Origin: Zhengitettix transpicula
Taxonomy: Eukaryota > Arthropoda > Insecta > Orthoptera > Tetrigidae
Length of the DNA: 64,000 nt
NCBI GenBank assembly: GCA_037074705.1
Contig: CM073595.1
Coordinates: forward strand, 55,175,639 to 55,239,638
Reading direction: 5' to 3'
The notes below the pieces were generated by a model. The model saw nothing but the letters and a program-made list of their open reading frames with translations, searched no databases and was not told the origin of the DNA. The translations under genes were made by a program, and so were the position numbers. Within the stretch, counting starts at the first letter, position 1. The number at the start of each line of letters is the position of its first letter. This document shows, piece after piece, positions 23,163 to 34,089 of the stretch.

Positions 23163-23679
23163 AATACTAAATTTTCATATAAAAAAGTTCTCTATTAATT
23201 GTCATAAACTATATTTTACTTTATATAGACGTGAAAACTATTTAATTGCGACTTTTCATTTTGTGATGTCATGTAGCATAATTGTGTGCCGAATTAATTC
23301 TGGGAGAAAACAATTTTGAGCCAAAACGAAATTAAAGTTGTATGAAAGTGCCACTCGGGAACGAACATAACTGTGATATTTTATTTTCAAATAATTAGTT
23401 ATGTTCTAACGAAATCACTGATTTTAATTTAATAGTAGAAACCACAGAAAAAGTCAAAAGTTGGTAATAAAAAACTCTATTTTAAAAATGACAGCTTTCG
23501 ACCCTACTGTCTGTAGTAATCAAACTTTATTGTCTGTTAAAAACTATAATAATACTGTCATATTTAAAATTTACTTAAAGGTTAATTGAAATGTCATGAA
23601 TTATGCATATTCATTGTAAGTAAATAAAATTTTTCTTTTTGAATATAAATGTCAACTCCCACACAGCCTTATATTATAA

Positions 23680-24100
23680 AGAGTCCAATTAAAAATAGCG
23701 CCCATAGGAGTATAAATATTTTGATATCGATAGGATTGAATGATTATTCGTTTTTAAATTAATATTTTGTAAACTAACGAAATATTTGTGTTTTTCTTCA
23801 CTATTAAATATAATAAATAATTATATATTTTATTAAATAAATAAACAATATAGACAAAATATCAGAAAAGTTTATTAACTTTTCACCCACAATTTTGACT
23901 TCTTCAGGTAATCAGCTGCTATACAGATTTGAAAGATTACCTGAGGAAGTTCCATAAGTGTGGACGAAACGTTGTTTGCATACGAATTTAAGGTTTAATT
24001 AATTAATAATTTTTTCTGACATATTGGATGTATTAATTATATGCAGATGCTAAATTAGAAGAAATATGAATTTATAACTGTAGTTTAATAATAATAATAA
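23680..24100. mobile_element. Fold-back unit F1, first copy of a tandem duplication
   Basis: The segment starts GTCCAATTAAAAATAGCGCC and ends near 24040-24100. It contains inverted arms (left about 23845-23912, right about 23930-24030). Each arm has the hammerhead-like order: minus strand CTGAAGA ... GAAAA (23874-23907); plus strand CTGAGGA 23941-23947, stem AGTTCC...GTGGAC, GAAAC 23966-23970, GTTGTTT. The two arms meet through CTTCAGGTAATC / GATTACCTGA. The whole block recurs at 24104-24525. Confidence 0.75.
23941..23977 (+). ncRNA. Hammerhead-like motif with intact core bases
   Basis: CTGAGGA fits the invariant CUGANGA exactly. It is followed by a hairpin region (GTTCC ... GGAC, one bulge), then GAAAC and GTT GT T. 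This gives every conserved core base of a hammerhead with a 2-bp stem III (AC/GT) around GTT, and T at the cleavage position. Stem I complementarity is not obvious. Activity is untested inference. Confidence 0.45.
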
Positions 24101-24103
24101 TAA

Positions 24104-24525
24104 AGATTCCAATTAGAAATACCGCCCATCAGAGAATAAATATTTTGATATTGATAGGGTCGAAAGATTATTGGTTTTTTAACTTAAAAAATTCTATAAA
24201 CTCATCAAATATTTGTTTTTTCTTCAGTATTTAATATAATAAATAAAATATATAATCTTAAAGAGAATATTAATAAATTATTAGTCAATTGTTGCAATAT
24301 AACCAATATGTCAGAAAAAATTATGAATTGATTTAAAAATATTCTTTTGAATACAACGTTTCGTCCACTATTTTGGGACTACAGTTTTAAATGTATGATA
24401 CATTAGAAGAAATATGATTTTAGACCTGCTGTTAACTTGATTACGTGAGGAAGTCCAATTTTTGGTTTAATTAATTAGTATTTTTTCTGACATATTGGAT
24501 GTTTTAATTATTTATTTAAAAATAA
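24104..24525. mobile_element. Fold-back unit F2, second copy of the tandem duplication
   Basis: It is parallel to 23680-24100: TTCCAATTAGAAATACCGCC, ATAAATATTTTGATATTGAT, the inverted arms flanked by CCAATATGTCAGAAAAAAT and its complement. The left arm has a minus-strand motif (24353-24385; GTCCC...GTGGAC, GAAACGTTGTA). The right arm keeps GTGAGGAAGTCCAATTTTTGG but has lost the GAAACGTT part. The copies have clearly diverged. Confidence 0.7.
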
Positions 24526-24650
24526 TTATCAGATTATTTTAAATAATATATTATATACTTTATTTAACATATTTTCTTTCGAATAATAATCATCTACTTA
24601 TTTAACGACTTCAATAGATTATTTAATAAGCGTTTTTTTAAATTATTTTA

Positions 24651-24677
24651 CTCTCTCTCTACTCCTCCCCTTTTCCT

Positions 24678-24721
<44 letters not shown>

Positions 24722-24723
24722 TG
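24651..24723 (+). repeat. CT/GT microsatellite
   Basis: CT-rich run followed by (CT)n and then (GT)n without interruption. Confidence 0.95.
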
Positions 24724-24729
24724 CGTTTC

Positions 24730-25600
24730 ATAAAAAAAACCGCCATGCAGGATCGAGTATATTTACTAAACTGCCAGAGACATTCTACATGAGTTTAATC
24801 TAAATTTGAGGTAATTATAAGTGTACCAAACGTCCTTTTCTTTTGAATAAAATAATTTGATGAATTTGCGAGGACTGACGTTATACAACTTATTATATGA
24901 ATGTATTCGGTTGCAAATATTTAGTGCCAGTAACTAACAAAACAGTTATAGCATGTATTTCAAATAAATTGAAACCTAGCTTCGAGGCGGGCCCAAATGT
25001 GACGTAACGTTAAATACATTCACTTCTTTTTAATTCAGCAAATTCCATAATGCTGAGTAATGTACGTGCCTCTTTCTGCGTGCGTATGAACCCATACGAA
25101 ATGCTTAGCGGCTTCATTCCTATGCAGCTCTCTGCTCCGGTCAAGAATAAATCAGCAGTTACACTTCCCCACTTGGCCTAGAATCTACGTATATGGGTAC
25201 GATACACGGATAAACGTCGAGGCAAGAATAGGTCGTTATGTCTTTCATAGTTACGTCGAAAGAAACCTGAGAATCTCAAATATAACTGAACGAGGCTTCG
25301 ATTTCGAGACCTCTGAGTTACGAGTCTCCTCGAATTACCGAGGCCGCATATTACTTACCCTTTGTAAAGACTAAAATATTAAAAATTAACGACTAACGTT
25401 TTTAGCTATGCCTTTAAATAAGGAAAAAATAAATATATTTATAGATAGATCATTACATACGTAGAAAAATTAATAATTCAATTAAAAAATTAACTTAACA
25501 AATATTTAAGTGTTGGTCATTGAGGTTGAGCGGAGAAAATAATGCAATGAAACGATTGAAGGAAATTATTAATTAAATAATATTTTTATTTTCGTATTTT
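24730..25600. other. Non-coding stretch, nothing recognised
   Basis: Mixed composition and no reading frame over 60 codons. Confidence 0.45.
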
Positions 25601-25614
25601 ATTAATTATATAAA

Positions 25615-26277
25615 TTAAAGAAATTAACGACGTTTTCAGACAATATATTTCATTTATACTTTAACGATGTTTCGGTATGTTTTTGTACTTTAATCAGGTT
25701 TCAATAAAGTTACGTTAATACAACCACAATTTTGCTTCACAGGTTTACAGAACGTATTTCGTCTTATTCTTCTAGTGCAATATATAAATTAAAATCAGAC
25801 ATTTTCAACATTCCTGAAATTTAATAAATATCTTTTGCATTTTAAATAAAAATGAAATGAAATAATACCACAAAATTTATTAAAACCATAATAATTTTAA
25901 ATTTACTTATGAATTAGAAAATAATAATAAAATTCGTTTTCATGTTTTGCTATTTAATTATTATGGCATTCTTAAAACTTATTGGTTTCGGAAACAAACG
26001 TATTAAGGACGAGTGTTACGTTTGTTACCAAATCATACATTGTATCAGGAAAAAAGCTATGATATTTAATCTGATTGATAAAGCATTAATTATAATCAAA
26101 TTAGGAATATCACAATGAAAATATTAAAAATGTTAAATATCTTTTAATTAATAATTCTTACCCATTCAACTTAACAAATGAACGTATATCAAAAAAGATA
26201 CAAAAACATACTGAAACGTCGTTACAGTTTTAAATAAAATAATTTAAAAAGTCTTAACAGGTCGTTAATTTCTTTAA
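25615..26277. mobile_element. Fold-back element G (family shared with 59 kb)
   Basis: The ends are perfect inverted 17-mers (TTAAAGAAATTAACGAC, 25615-25631 and 26261-26277). Each arm carries the motif: minus strand CTGATTA (25691-25697 complement), GTAC...GTAT hairpin, CGAAAC (25669-25673 complement), ATCGTTA; plus strand about 26190-26223 ACATACTGAAACGTCGTTA. The interior is non-coding and shares CATTC(C/T)TGAAATTTAATAA with the element at 59071-59575. Confidence 0.8.
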
Positions 26278-26279
26278 CC

Positions 26280-27640
26280 CATTAATTAAATAATCAATTA
26301 ACCAGTGAATTTCAATTTGGCTTATACCAGTCATAAGGTAGACAGACTGTACAAAACTTAATGGTGGTCTATTCAATGAATCAGAATTTTCTGTTCGGGT
26401 TTCCCAGAAGTGTTGTGTTTCCTACGAAAAGGAACCAAGTAGACGGTTCGCTCGTCTGCAGTAGGGCGGATCTTTGTCGGCTCACGTCAACGGGAATTGT
26501 GTATGGAATTCTCTTTCAGCAGCACTCCTTATCACCAAACGACTACACAGACACACACTGTTAGAACTCTCCCTATATCATCCTCTCAAAACCGGAACAA
26601 TATGGTCAGTTATTATAACTCTTTTTCAAACTTCTGTCTATCATGGAAATCTCATCGACATCACGGTAAATTATAGCCACATTCGACCAGATATAGCTAG
26701 CTACAATCCGGGAGATCCCCGGCTTTAAATAAATTCTCGTTACTTCTGATAATTGACCGCTTGTCTCCGCGCGTCTTTATTGGCCACGAATTGGCGGGTC
26801 CCCTGTGAAATTCAGCAAACCGTCTCTTTTCTATGTACCATTTTTTAATGATTAACTGCCCGCTCAAGACGCAATATCTAATCTTGTAATATACTCCTTG
26901 CACTTTTAATACTCATTACTGAAAAATATCATAATTTTGAATATTGTAGATGTTAAAGATTGAAAGCAATTAATTTGCATTTATGTGGTTTATTTATTAC
27001 TATCATACTTTAACAATATCAGGACTCCGTGAGGGGAGGGGGGGGGGGAATTATTTCTTTTTATTTCTTTTTTGTTTACTTGGAAAATATCCGCCGCATA
27101 TGAATTATTTTAGCATTCATTAATAGTAAAAGTTATATATTTATATATTCATTCCCAAGTATTATTAGTAGTTATTTTTGCATTATATTTCTCTGGACAT
27201 TGAAGTATGGATTGTATGAGAAACACCCGGTTCTCAATTGTGACAAGCCATTCCTGACCTAGGTCGTCTGTTCTTTATTTTCTGGCCTTGACGTTTGGAT
27301 ATTAGTGTGTTGGCCTCTGAAGGCCAAAATAGCAGGTCCGGTACTTCTTTCGTAGTGGTCGTTCACCCAGAGGCCCGGAAAATACGAGAATTCAAGTTTT
27401 GGTCTCCAGATCCTTGATAACGTAAATGCTTATTATGTATCGTCAAGTACAAAGATCTCCAAATTCAGGACTGGGAAAGGAAAGTTTAAAATATGCGTGA
27501 GCAAAGACAAATCGTAGTTAACTGCACAGTGAGGGGCACGAGTGTCATGAAGTTGAATCATTTTCAATAGTTGAGATGTAATAGCGTCTAAATACACGTT
27601 CACTCAGGCTGAATAGTTACACACCAATCTGAAATACATT
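26280..27640. other. Non-coding stretch
   Basis: Overlapping frames at 26361-26903 on both strands are of no known family. There is a G-run near 27036-27049. 27290-27420 weakly resembles a decayed SINE head (TAGTGGTCGTTCACCCAGAGGC). Confidence 0.35.
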
Positions 27641-27649
27641 TTTATTTGA

Positions 27650-28640
27650 GTTAGAAATTCTATGATGATTTGTATGTATTTGATTATTTGGACCAACGTT
27701 TCTTGTCGAGTGCTCTAAATCTGACCTCCACGTTTCCAGAGTCGCCCTCAATCATTGTCCTCCGAAGGGTTCTACGCTGATAGCTTCAATCTGTGATCAT
27801 GTTTGGAAAACGGAGCTTCTTGCAAATTCTGCGAAGCTCCTCCTAATAGAAGTGGAAAATTTTGTCAGAAGAACAACTCCGAAGCCTTCTACGACGACCT
27901 CGCTCTTAGCGCCTTTTGACTTTTTACAACATTGAAGGACATAATCAGTGACCACATATTTTCCAGTTGGACCGCTCTCGAACGTGAAATTCTCCACTGG
28001 CGAAAAGGCGGCGTTCTTAGCAACCATTTAATCATAGCGCCTGCAGGGTGATTTTGATCAGACGTAACAGAACGTTCAAAGAATTGGTGTCAGAAAATAA
28101 GGATAAAATAGAATTTAAAAACACTTGGTGAATGCCCTCCAAAATATACTTAACGTTTACTTAAACGTCTCACCCTTGTATTTCCGTTTTCCACTGCGCC
28201 CCAGGAAATCCGTTGAATATTATAATCTATTCTAACGCTTCTTTCCGCGTAGCAAAGATAACGGTGACATAAAGGTGCATATCAGCTCTACCCGCACTGT
28301 TCTTGTAAAAACATTTACCGTTACATCCGTTTCGTATGACCTCCGTATCATTTGCAAGTTCCTCATTACTTTCCTGAATTTCAAAGTTTATTTCAAAAAA
28401 GGTAAACTTGTGTCAATGATTCCAGCCTAAAATATTTGTTTGCATCATCAGCAGCCCCTTATCAAACTTCAAATTGGAAAACCGCAAGTGGATTAGGAGG
28501 AGCTTCGCAGAATTTGCAAGATACATGATCACAGAATGAAGCGTAGCACCCTTCGGAGGAAATGAGGACGTCATTTTTAGAGTACTTGACCAGAAACGTT
28601 GACGAAGTTCGGTCCTGTCATCATCGATTTCTAACTCAAT
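27650..28640. repeat. Large inverted pair, arms about 150-200 bp
   Basis: 27690-27860 matches the complement of 28485-28610: AACGTTTCTTGTCGAGTGC, CCTCCGAAGGGT, CTGTGATCATG, CTTGCAAATTCTGCGAAGC. The outer parts share GAGTTAGAAAT. The spacer (27860-28480) has a 76-codon minus frame (27797-28027) that matches nothing I know. The arms could be the ends of a composite element or two inverted copies of one repeat. Confidence 0.7.
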
Positions 28641-28774
28641 CGGAAATGCATTTAAAACGGTTTTGGAACTATTCAAGCTGAGTGAACGTATATTATTGTG
28701 TTGTGCAGTCTATTGGTTACTCATCACTCTGAGACTTGTCACAACTGTGTACACTATTTTTTTATACTTCAAGA

Positions 28775-29110
28775 ATAGAGCGAAAGCTTTCACAAGCTCA
28801 AGCCGTAGAGGACATGAAATTAGACTGAATTCAAGTATCACGATGTAGCTTCTGAAAGATTTCTGTCTATTCTTGATTGGAAAAATTCTAAACACATTTG
28901 ATCAATTTTCTTATGATATCCGTTCTTCATTGAGATCCCTAAATTTAGGCCATGTAGAAGCGAGCCTCCAGGTCTAATGGCTGGAGGAATTTAGCACCGG
29001 ATCTGGACTCGACACGGGTAGCTTAGTTGGTAAATCGCATACGCCCGATAAACGGAGGTCCTGGATTAGATTCCTAGTCCGTTCGGTATTTTTCCATCTA
29101 GCTACTTGAA
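28775..29110 (+). mobile_element. tRNA-derived SINE with upstream tail fragment
   Basis: 28785-28840 matches the tail segment at 8775-8825 (AGAGCGAAAGC, TTCACAAGCTCAAG, GACATGAAATTAGA). The head follows at 28970-29095: leader GGTCTAATGGCTGGAGGAAT, CCGGATCTGGACTCGACACG, box A GGTAGCTTAGTTGGTAAA, box B region GTCCTGGATTAGATTCC, then TTTTCCATCTA. It is the best preserved head of this SINE family in the window. Confidence 0.75.
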
Positions 29111-29532
29111 TTAAATTTGTTTTACAATAATTTGAACCTGATTTATGGGCGAGAAACTCAATGACGTTAATGAACGAGCTCGAATGTATTGAGCTCACGC
29201 AGAAAATGTTATTATTATTGGTAGGGTAAGGCAATATTGTTACCACAGCAGAATGGCGGGTCCTCAAATACGCCTGACCTTGTTGACACAAGTGCACAGA
29301 GGAGAGCAGCAAATACAGATTCATTTAATGGCCCGCCATCACCTGATTATAGGGACTGTAGTTCTTGTGACCGAGCTGATTCTATGGTATTGTTTATACG
29401 AATTCAAATGTAGTGTCGTGAGTCTTGAAATTGTTACATGACCACGACAGCGAGGAAATAGGCTTCGATTGTACCCACAAGTTAAAATAAAGTGTTGTTT
29501 GGGAAAACATTACGTTATACGGGTTGGGGTAG

Positions 29533-29533
29533 C

Positions 29534-29576
<43 letters not shown>
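29533..29576. repeat. (TA)n microsatellite
   Basis: Near-uninterrupted TA run directly at the left border of the large inverted-repeat element that follows. Confidence 0.95.
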
Positions 29577-29580
<4 letters not shown>

Positions 29581-30204
29581 GTTAATTTAGGAAGAAAGAG
29601 TTACAGCTAACGCAATTTGAATTGTAAGTCTGTTAATACTAACAGTTATTCAGAAATTTGTGGTCTGGGAAAACCATTTGGGTGTTACTGGAATATAATA
29701 TTCAGGGCAGAGATAGAAGAATCGTCTCTCAACGCTTGTGAATGGAATTTCACAATAAAAAAATGAATGATCGAAGAGTAAGTAATTGTGACTGAAAACG
29801 ATGTAAGACCCTCTTCTGTAATCAATCAAATTAGAAAAGCAGCGAAGGAAATGAAATCAGTATTTGATAAAAAAAAATTGAAAATGATGGAAGGCGTTCT
29901 TCGGTTACAAGCTAAACAATTTAACAGCTATAATTTCAGTTATAGTTCTTATCAAGAGACGATTTGAACTCTTACTTTGAGCTCTTACTTGCGCCGTCAA
30001 ATCAAATTCTGACTTAAATCGATGTAAGAACGTATTTTGTAATCCATCACATTAGAAAAGCTGCGAAGGGAATAAAATAAATATTTGTCGACTACAGATG
30101 CGGTGTGAAATTCCTCCATATATATTAAAACAACGACCCAAAATTGATTTCGTTAGAAATTTTTTTCAACTTATTTTTTTTATATAATTGTAACATCTAT
30201 ACAC

Positions 30205-30233
30205 CTGAAGAGAATCAGTGACGAAACGTTGTG
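30205..30233 (+). ncRNA. Hammerhead-like motif
   Basis: CTGAAGA 30205-30211, GAATCAGTGAC, GAAAC 30223-30227, GTTGTG. The core bases fit. Stem II is poor, and G at the cleavage position would not be allowed, so this copy would be inactive. Confidence 0.3.
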
Positions 30234-30379
30234 TTAATAATTTGAATATTAAAAATTTTTAATGACTAATGCTAATTTTATTTTCTAATTTAAAAAGATT
30301 TCAGATATTTCTAATTATTATTATTTATCACAAACGACAGTTTCCAGTAATCTTAATATTCAAAAATTAGGAAATTAAG

Positions 30380-30414
30380 TAATGGAATCCAGTAAACGCT
30401 GGGCACCCAGCTAG
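30380..30414 (+). mobile_element. Helitron-type 3' end
   Basis: Hairpin CCAG...CTGG (30389-30403), GCACCCAG, CTAG at 30411-30414 followed by T, as at 7109 and 11618. The upstream body is not recognisable. Confidence 0.55.
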
Positions 30415-31616
30415 TACTTAAATAAAATAAGAAAAAATAATTTATTTTTATACAAATTACATTTTCTTCCAAAAAAAAAATATTTCAAGAAATTACATGC
30501 TTTATATCTAATGTTTCGAACAACAAACATAACTATAATCTGCTAATGTTGTGTGCCCAAGATTTTAATATTGTACCTACCAGGAACAGTACCGAAAAGC
30601 CATTGTTGTTTATATATGTAAGTCAAGATTCCGAAGCGTTGGGCTCTTTCAGGCCAACACGTACAGACTAACTCAAAATGCTACACTTGCTTTAAATTGT
30701 ACGGAACTTGAGAATTCAACTCCGGAGAACCGGTTTCACGTCAGTGGAGTGGTTATTGTTAAAGACGCAGGCGCGTCCTTCAGCCAAGAGCATTCACCGT
30801 ACAAACTTAGACTCATGACTAATCAAGACACTGGCGACCTCGCTGTTGAATACATAGGTCACAAACCGCAAATATAATTCACGTCGACTGTGTGTCCACA
30901 CTCAGCCAAATTCATCAACCATCACAACCACGGAGCAGAAACTTACTATTTGATGAACTTCTTTCTGCAGTCCTAATTCGAAGTAGCCAGGGAATTCTCT
31001 CGCAGGCAGAACCTTTTAGTAGAGACGAAGGGGATGCCTTTTTCTCTCTCTGGTTTTTTGAACTAAGGTACCCACAAGACGAGGCACCTCCAGGGTCACA
31101 GACCATGGGAATACGGTAAGAGTTGTTGGCTGTTTCCATTGTTACAGTCGGCCAGCTGCCTCCCAATCTGGTCGAGGCACGTCCTCACATCAAACCACGC
31201 TCCCGCCATCGGAAGGGACAAGTACCTACTGCCCGACCTACCTGATGCAGGTTTTCAAGGGTTTGTCCTGAATCACTTTTAGGCGAATTCCGGGTAGGAT
31301 TCCTAAACTGTAGCCCGGGGGTCCTAGTTAACCCTTATCTACCTTCCTTTACCCGTCCGCATCCCCCTTTCAAATCCGTCCCTCCGCTATTAAAGGGAAG
31401 TTGCCACAATGTGGATTACCCTCATATAGCCTGTTACTTTAAAATTAAAAATATGCTGGTCAAATTGTTATTATAATGGTTATTAAATAGGGGCCGTTTG
31501 TCTGTCAGAGAATGAGAGCATAGAATTAGACAAACGTGCCACATCGTCAATAGTGAATGACAACAAACACTTAATGCAGCTGCGTGGACAATTATATGTG
31601 ACAACGGTAAACGAAT

Positions 31617-31775
31617 ATGATTCGACGGCGCAAGGAAGAGCTTGAAGGTCAAATCGGCTCCCATTTGAAAAGAACTATAACCGAAATTTTAGCTCTTGGA
31701 TGATTCGACGGCGCAAGGAAGAGCTTCAAGGTCAAATCGGCTCCCATTTGAAAAGAACTATAAGTTTAGCTCTTG
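31617..31775 (+). repeat. Tandem duplication of about 80 bp
   Basis: 31617-31680 and 31700-31763 are identical except for one base (G to C in GAGCTTGAAGG). The following TTTAGCTCTTGG is shared too. It lies at the inner edge of the right arm of the 29.6-32.1 kb element. Confidence 0.95.
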
Positions 31776-32109
31776 GTCTTTTTACCTTGTAACCGAAGAA
31801 CACCTTCTCTCTGCCAGAATCTATGACTTCCAACTTTTCAAATATTTATTTTATTTTCTTCTTTGCTTTTCAAATGTGATGGATTACAGTAGAGGAGAGT
31901 CTTACATCGTTTTCAGTCACAATTCCGTACTATTCGATCATTCCTTTTATAATGATAATTTCCACTCGTAGAGTCAAGAAAATTATATTCCAGTAACACC
32001 CAAATGGTTTTCCTGGACCACAAATTTGTGAATTCCTGTTAGAATTAGAAGAATTGTCGTCCAAATTGCGTTAGTTGTGACTCTTTCTTTCTAAAAATAA
32101 CAATTCTAT

Positions 32110-32570
32110 CACAAAATACAGGATTATACTGATACAAATTTATTTATAAAAATATCATGCAATATCAAATTGGTGGAAGTCAACAGAAAAAACTCACAAT
32201 TTTTATTCCTAAACGGGTAAAAAAAATTTTAAACGTATACAACAATTTTGAGCAACATTTCAGTGTGAATAGACCTCACTATAAGATCACCCTGTCACGA
32301 CTGAAATACAAAACAAATCCAACGGTTTTTTTTCTGCTCAAAGCAGCCCAGTAAGCAAAAAACGTTGTGCATTGAGACTCACATGTTGCTCACAATTATT
32401 TAGTAATTGTAAAATGTGTCCCAGTTTTTTATTACATGTGTTGAAAGAATAATTGTGAGTGTTTCATTGTGCTTCATCATCATTTTGTTTCGTATAATAT
32501 TTAAATATAAAAATTTATTTGAGTAAAATCTTATTATTTTGTGATAAAATTTTTAATTTAGGATGAAAGG
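32110..32570. other. Non-coding AT-rich stretch
   Basis: A 65-codon chance frame (32157-32354). Nothing recognised. Confidence 0.4.
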
Positions 32571-32578
32571 TACTCAAC

Positions 32579-32613
32579 CTGATGAAGGTACAAACACTTA
32601 CTGGAACGTCGTT
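32579..32613 (+). ncRNA. Hammerhead-like motif, core damaged
   Basis: CTGATGA 32579-32585, AGGTAC...TTACT, then GGAAC (one A short of GAAAC), GTCGTTG. The spacer resembles the minus-strand motif at 59131-59159 (AAGTAC...TTACT). Confidence 0.35.
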
Positions 32614-32639
32614 GCAATTTTTAAATGATTTTTCTTAAA

Positions 32640-32930
32640 CAAATGTATATAATTGATGGTAAAATATGGTATTTATCTAATAATTTTATTATCCACCCCA
32701 TCCCATGCCGAAATGGGTTGGAATTTTACTCAAACAACATCGGGAGAAACGCTATAAATCTCATTGACGCCGAAATATATTGTTTAGACGCTAATATCGG
32801 GCCTTTTAACATGTGTCTTATCCTCACAGTGTTTGTTTCCGGTTCGAAAACAACGTCTGTACAAAATTTGGTCCAATTCTGGTGTAGAATTCAATGTGGA
32901 ACATACACAGACACAAACAAATATTAAACT
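32640..32930 (+). mobile_element. Helitron-related internal fragment
   Basis: It shares with 33850-34070, in order: a TATCGG(G/C)C block, TTTTA(A/G)CATGT, CAGTGTTTGTTTCC, GAAATTTTCT/AATTTGGTCC, GTGTAGA, GGAACATACA and CAAACA. The second copy lies upstream of the Helitron end at 33698, which suggests that both are interior parts of the same element family. No terminus is visible here. Confidence 0.5.
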
Positions 32931-32939
32931 AAGTTTTCA

Positions 32940-33585
32940 ACTATTAAAACATTAAATGTGATTTCGAAATTTACAAATAGAAAATATATTTTAAATATTA
33001 TATCAATAATTTCGAACATTTCACTAATTATTAGCATATCTCCATTATCTTACCAGTTTTAAGAACGTTGAGACTCTTCCTGTTTACGTTATCGATACTA
33101 CAGTGAACAAATTTTGCCTACGTATTATTGTTGTCGTTAATCCATCAGGATTTTAAGCAGTAGTTTCAGTGACCGTTTCTCTGAGTCATGAATTTCTTTT
33201 TACCTACGACGGATTAATTTATAAATACTGCCCACACAGATTTAAAATTCAATAAACTCATACGTGACCTGTGACCTCGGTGTCAGAACGTCGGCCTTCG
33301 AAGTTAAACATCGTGAATTCAATTCTGGCCGGGCACAACAATTTTAATAATTGGAAAATATCTGTAAGCATTTTCTATTAGTTCCTTGTATTTTAATCTC
33401 CATGTTTATTTATGAACGGGGATTATACATTTGTTCAACGTGATTTGACGTACTATGTATATTTATCTCGGACGCTGGTCAATTATGATGATCCAATACA
33501 ATTATTAGAATGTCGTTTCTATTAAAAAAAATTAGCAGTGACAATAATACAAATATGTAATTAATTACTAAAAGGGTGCAAACTA
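32940..33585. other. Non-coding stretch with a weak tRNA-like segment
   Basis: 33265-33340 (GTGACCTCGGTGTCAGAACG ... GAATTCAATTCTGGCC) resembles a decayed tRNA-like SINE head. The rest is plain AT-rich DNA. Confidence 0.3.
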
Positions 33586-33589
33586 TTTT

Positions 33590-34080
33590 ATTAGTAATGA
33601 TAGTCCCGAGTTGTCACCTCCAGTATTAATTTGATTTCATTATTTTTAAATGGATATTTTCCTTCCGCTACTACGGTGTACTCATAAATATTATATAATA
33701 GCTGGGTGTCCGGTGTTCCCTGGTTGTTTAAATTAAACTCAGCGACATCTATAACCCTGGATTTGACTACAATCTTGGTTGTATTCGCGTTATTTTCTTG
33801 TAACGCCCCCCCCCCCCCCCCACCCACACCTGTAAGTGTGCTCCTTTGCCATTCTATAAAGGGTTGAAATTATAAGCAGATAACGGTAACATCGGTAGAA
33901 ACACTACCAATCTCTTTGATCTTTAAAAATGTTTAGCTTACATATCGGCCGTTTTAGCATGTACAGTGTTTGTTTCCTTGTCGCAAGGAACACGTGTACG
34001 AAATTTAAATGAAATTTTCTCCCCGGGTGTAGATTTGTATGCGGAACATACATGCAAACACTGTGATTTATCCCAAATCA
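33590..34080 (-). mobile_element. Helitron-like element, minus orientation, 3' end near 33698
   Basis: On the minus strand: GCGTTACAAGAAAATAACGC, CAAATCCAGGGTTATAGATG, GTCGCTGAGTTTAA, then a hairpin-like CAGGGAACACCGG and CACCCAGCTAT. These are the same blocks and order as 6721-7109. The last base of the expected CTAG is changed. The body extends to about 34080 at high coordinates. It includes a long C-run near 33807-33822. Confidence 0.7.
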
Positions 34081-34089
34081 ACTTGATCC

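Larger units (their letters stand above)
29580..32102. mobile_element. 2.5-kb element with inverted arms over 400 bp
   Basis: 29580-30002 and 31617-32102 are inverted copies. Shared blocks in order include GAAAGAGT, AACGCAATTTG, AAATTTGTGGTC, AAAACCATTTGGGTGTTACT, GAATATAAT, GTGACTGAAAACGATGTAAG, and CTTGCGCCGTC. The spacer of about 1.6 kb holds a hammerhead-like motif (30205-30233), a Helitron-type 3' end (30414) and GC-richer DNA (30600-31400) without a recognised gene. The arms contain internal duplications. A fold-back or MULE-like DNA transposon with long terminal inverted repeats is possible; no transposase was seen. Confidence 0.75.
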
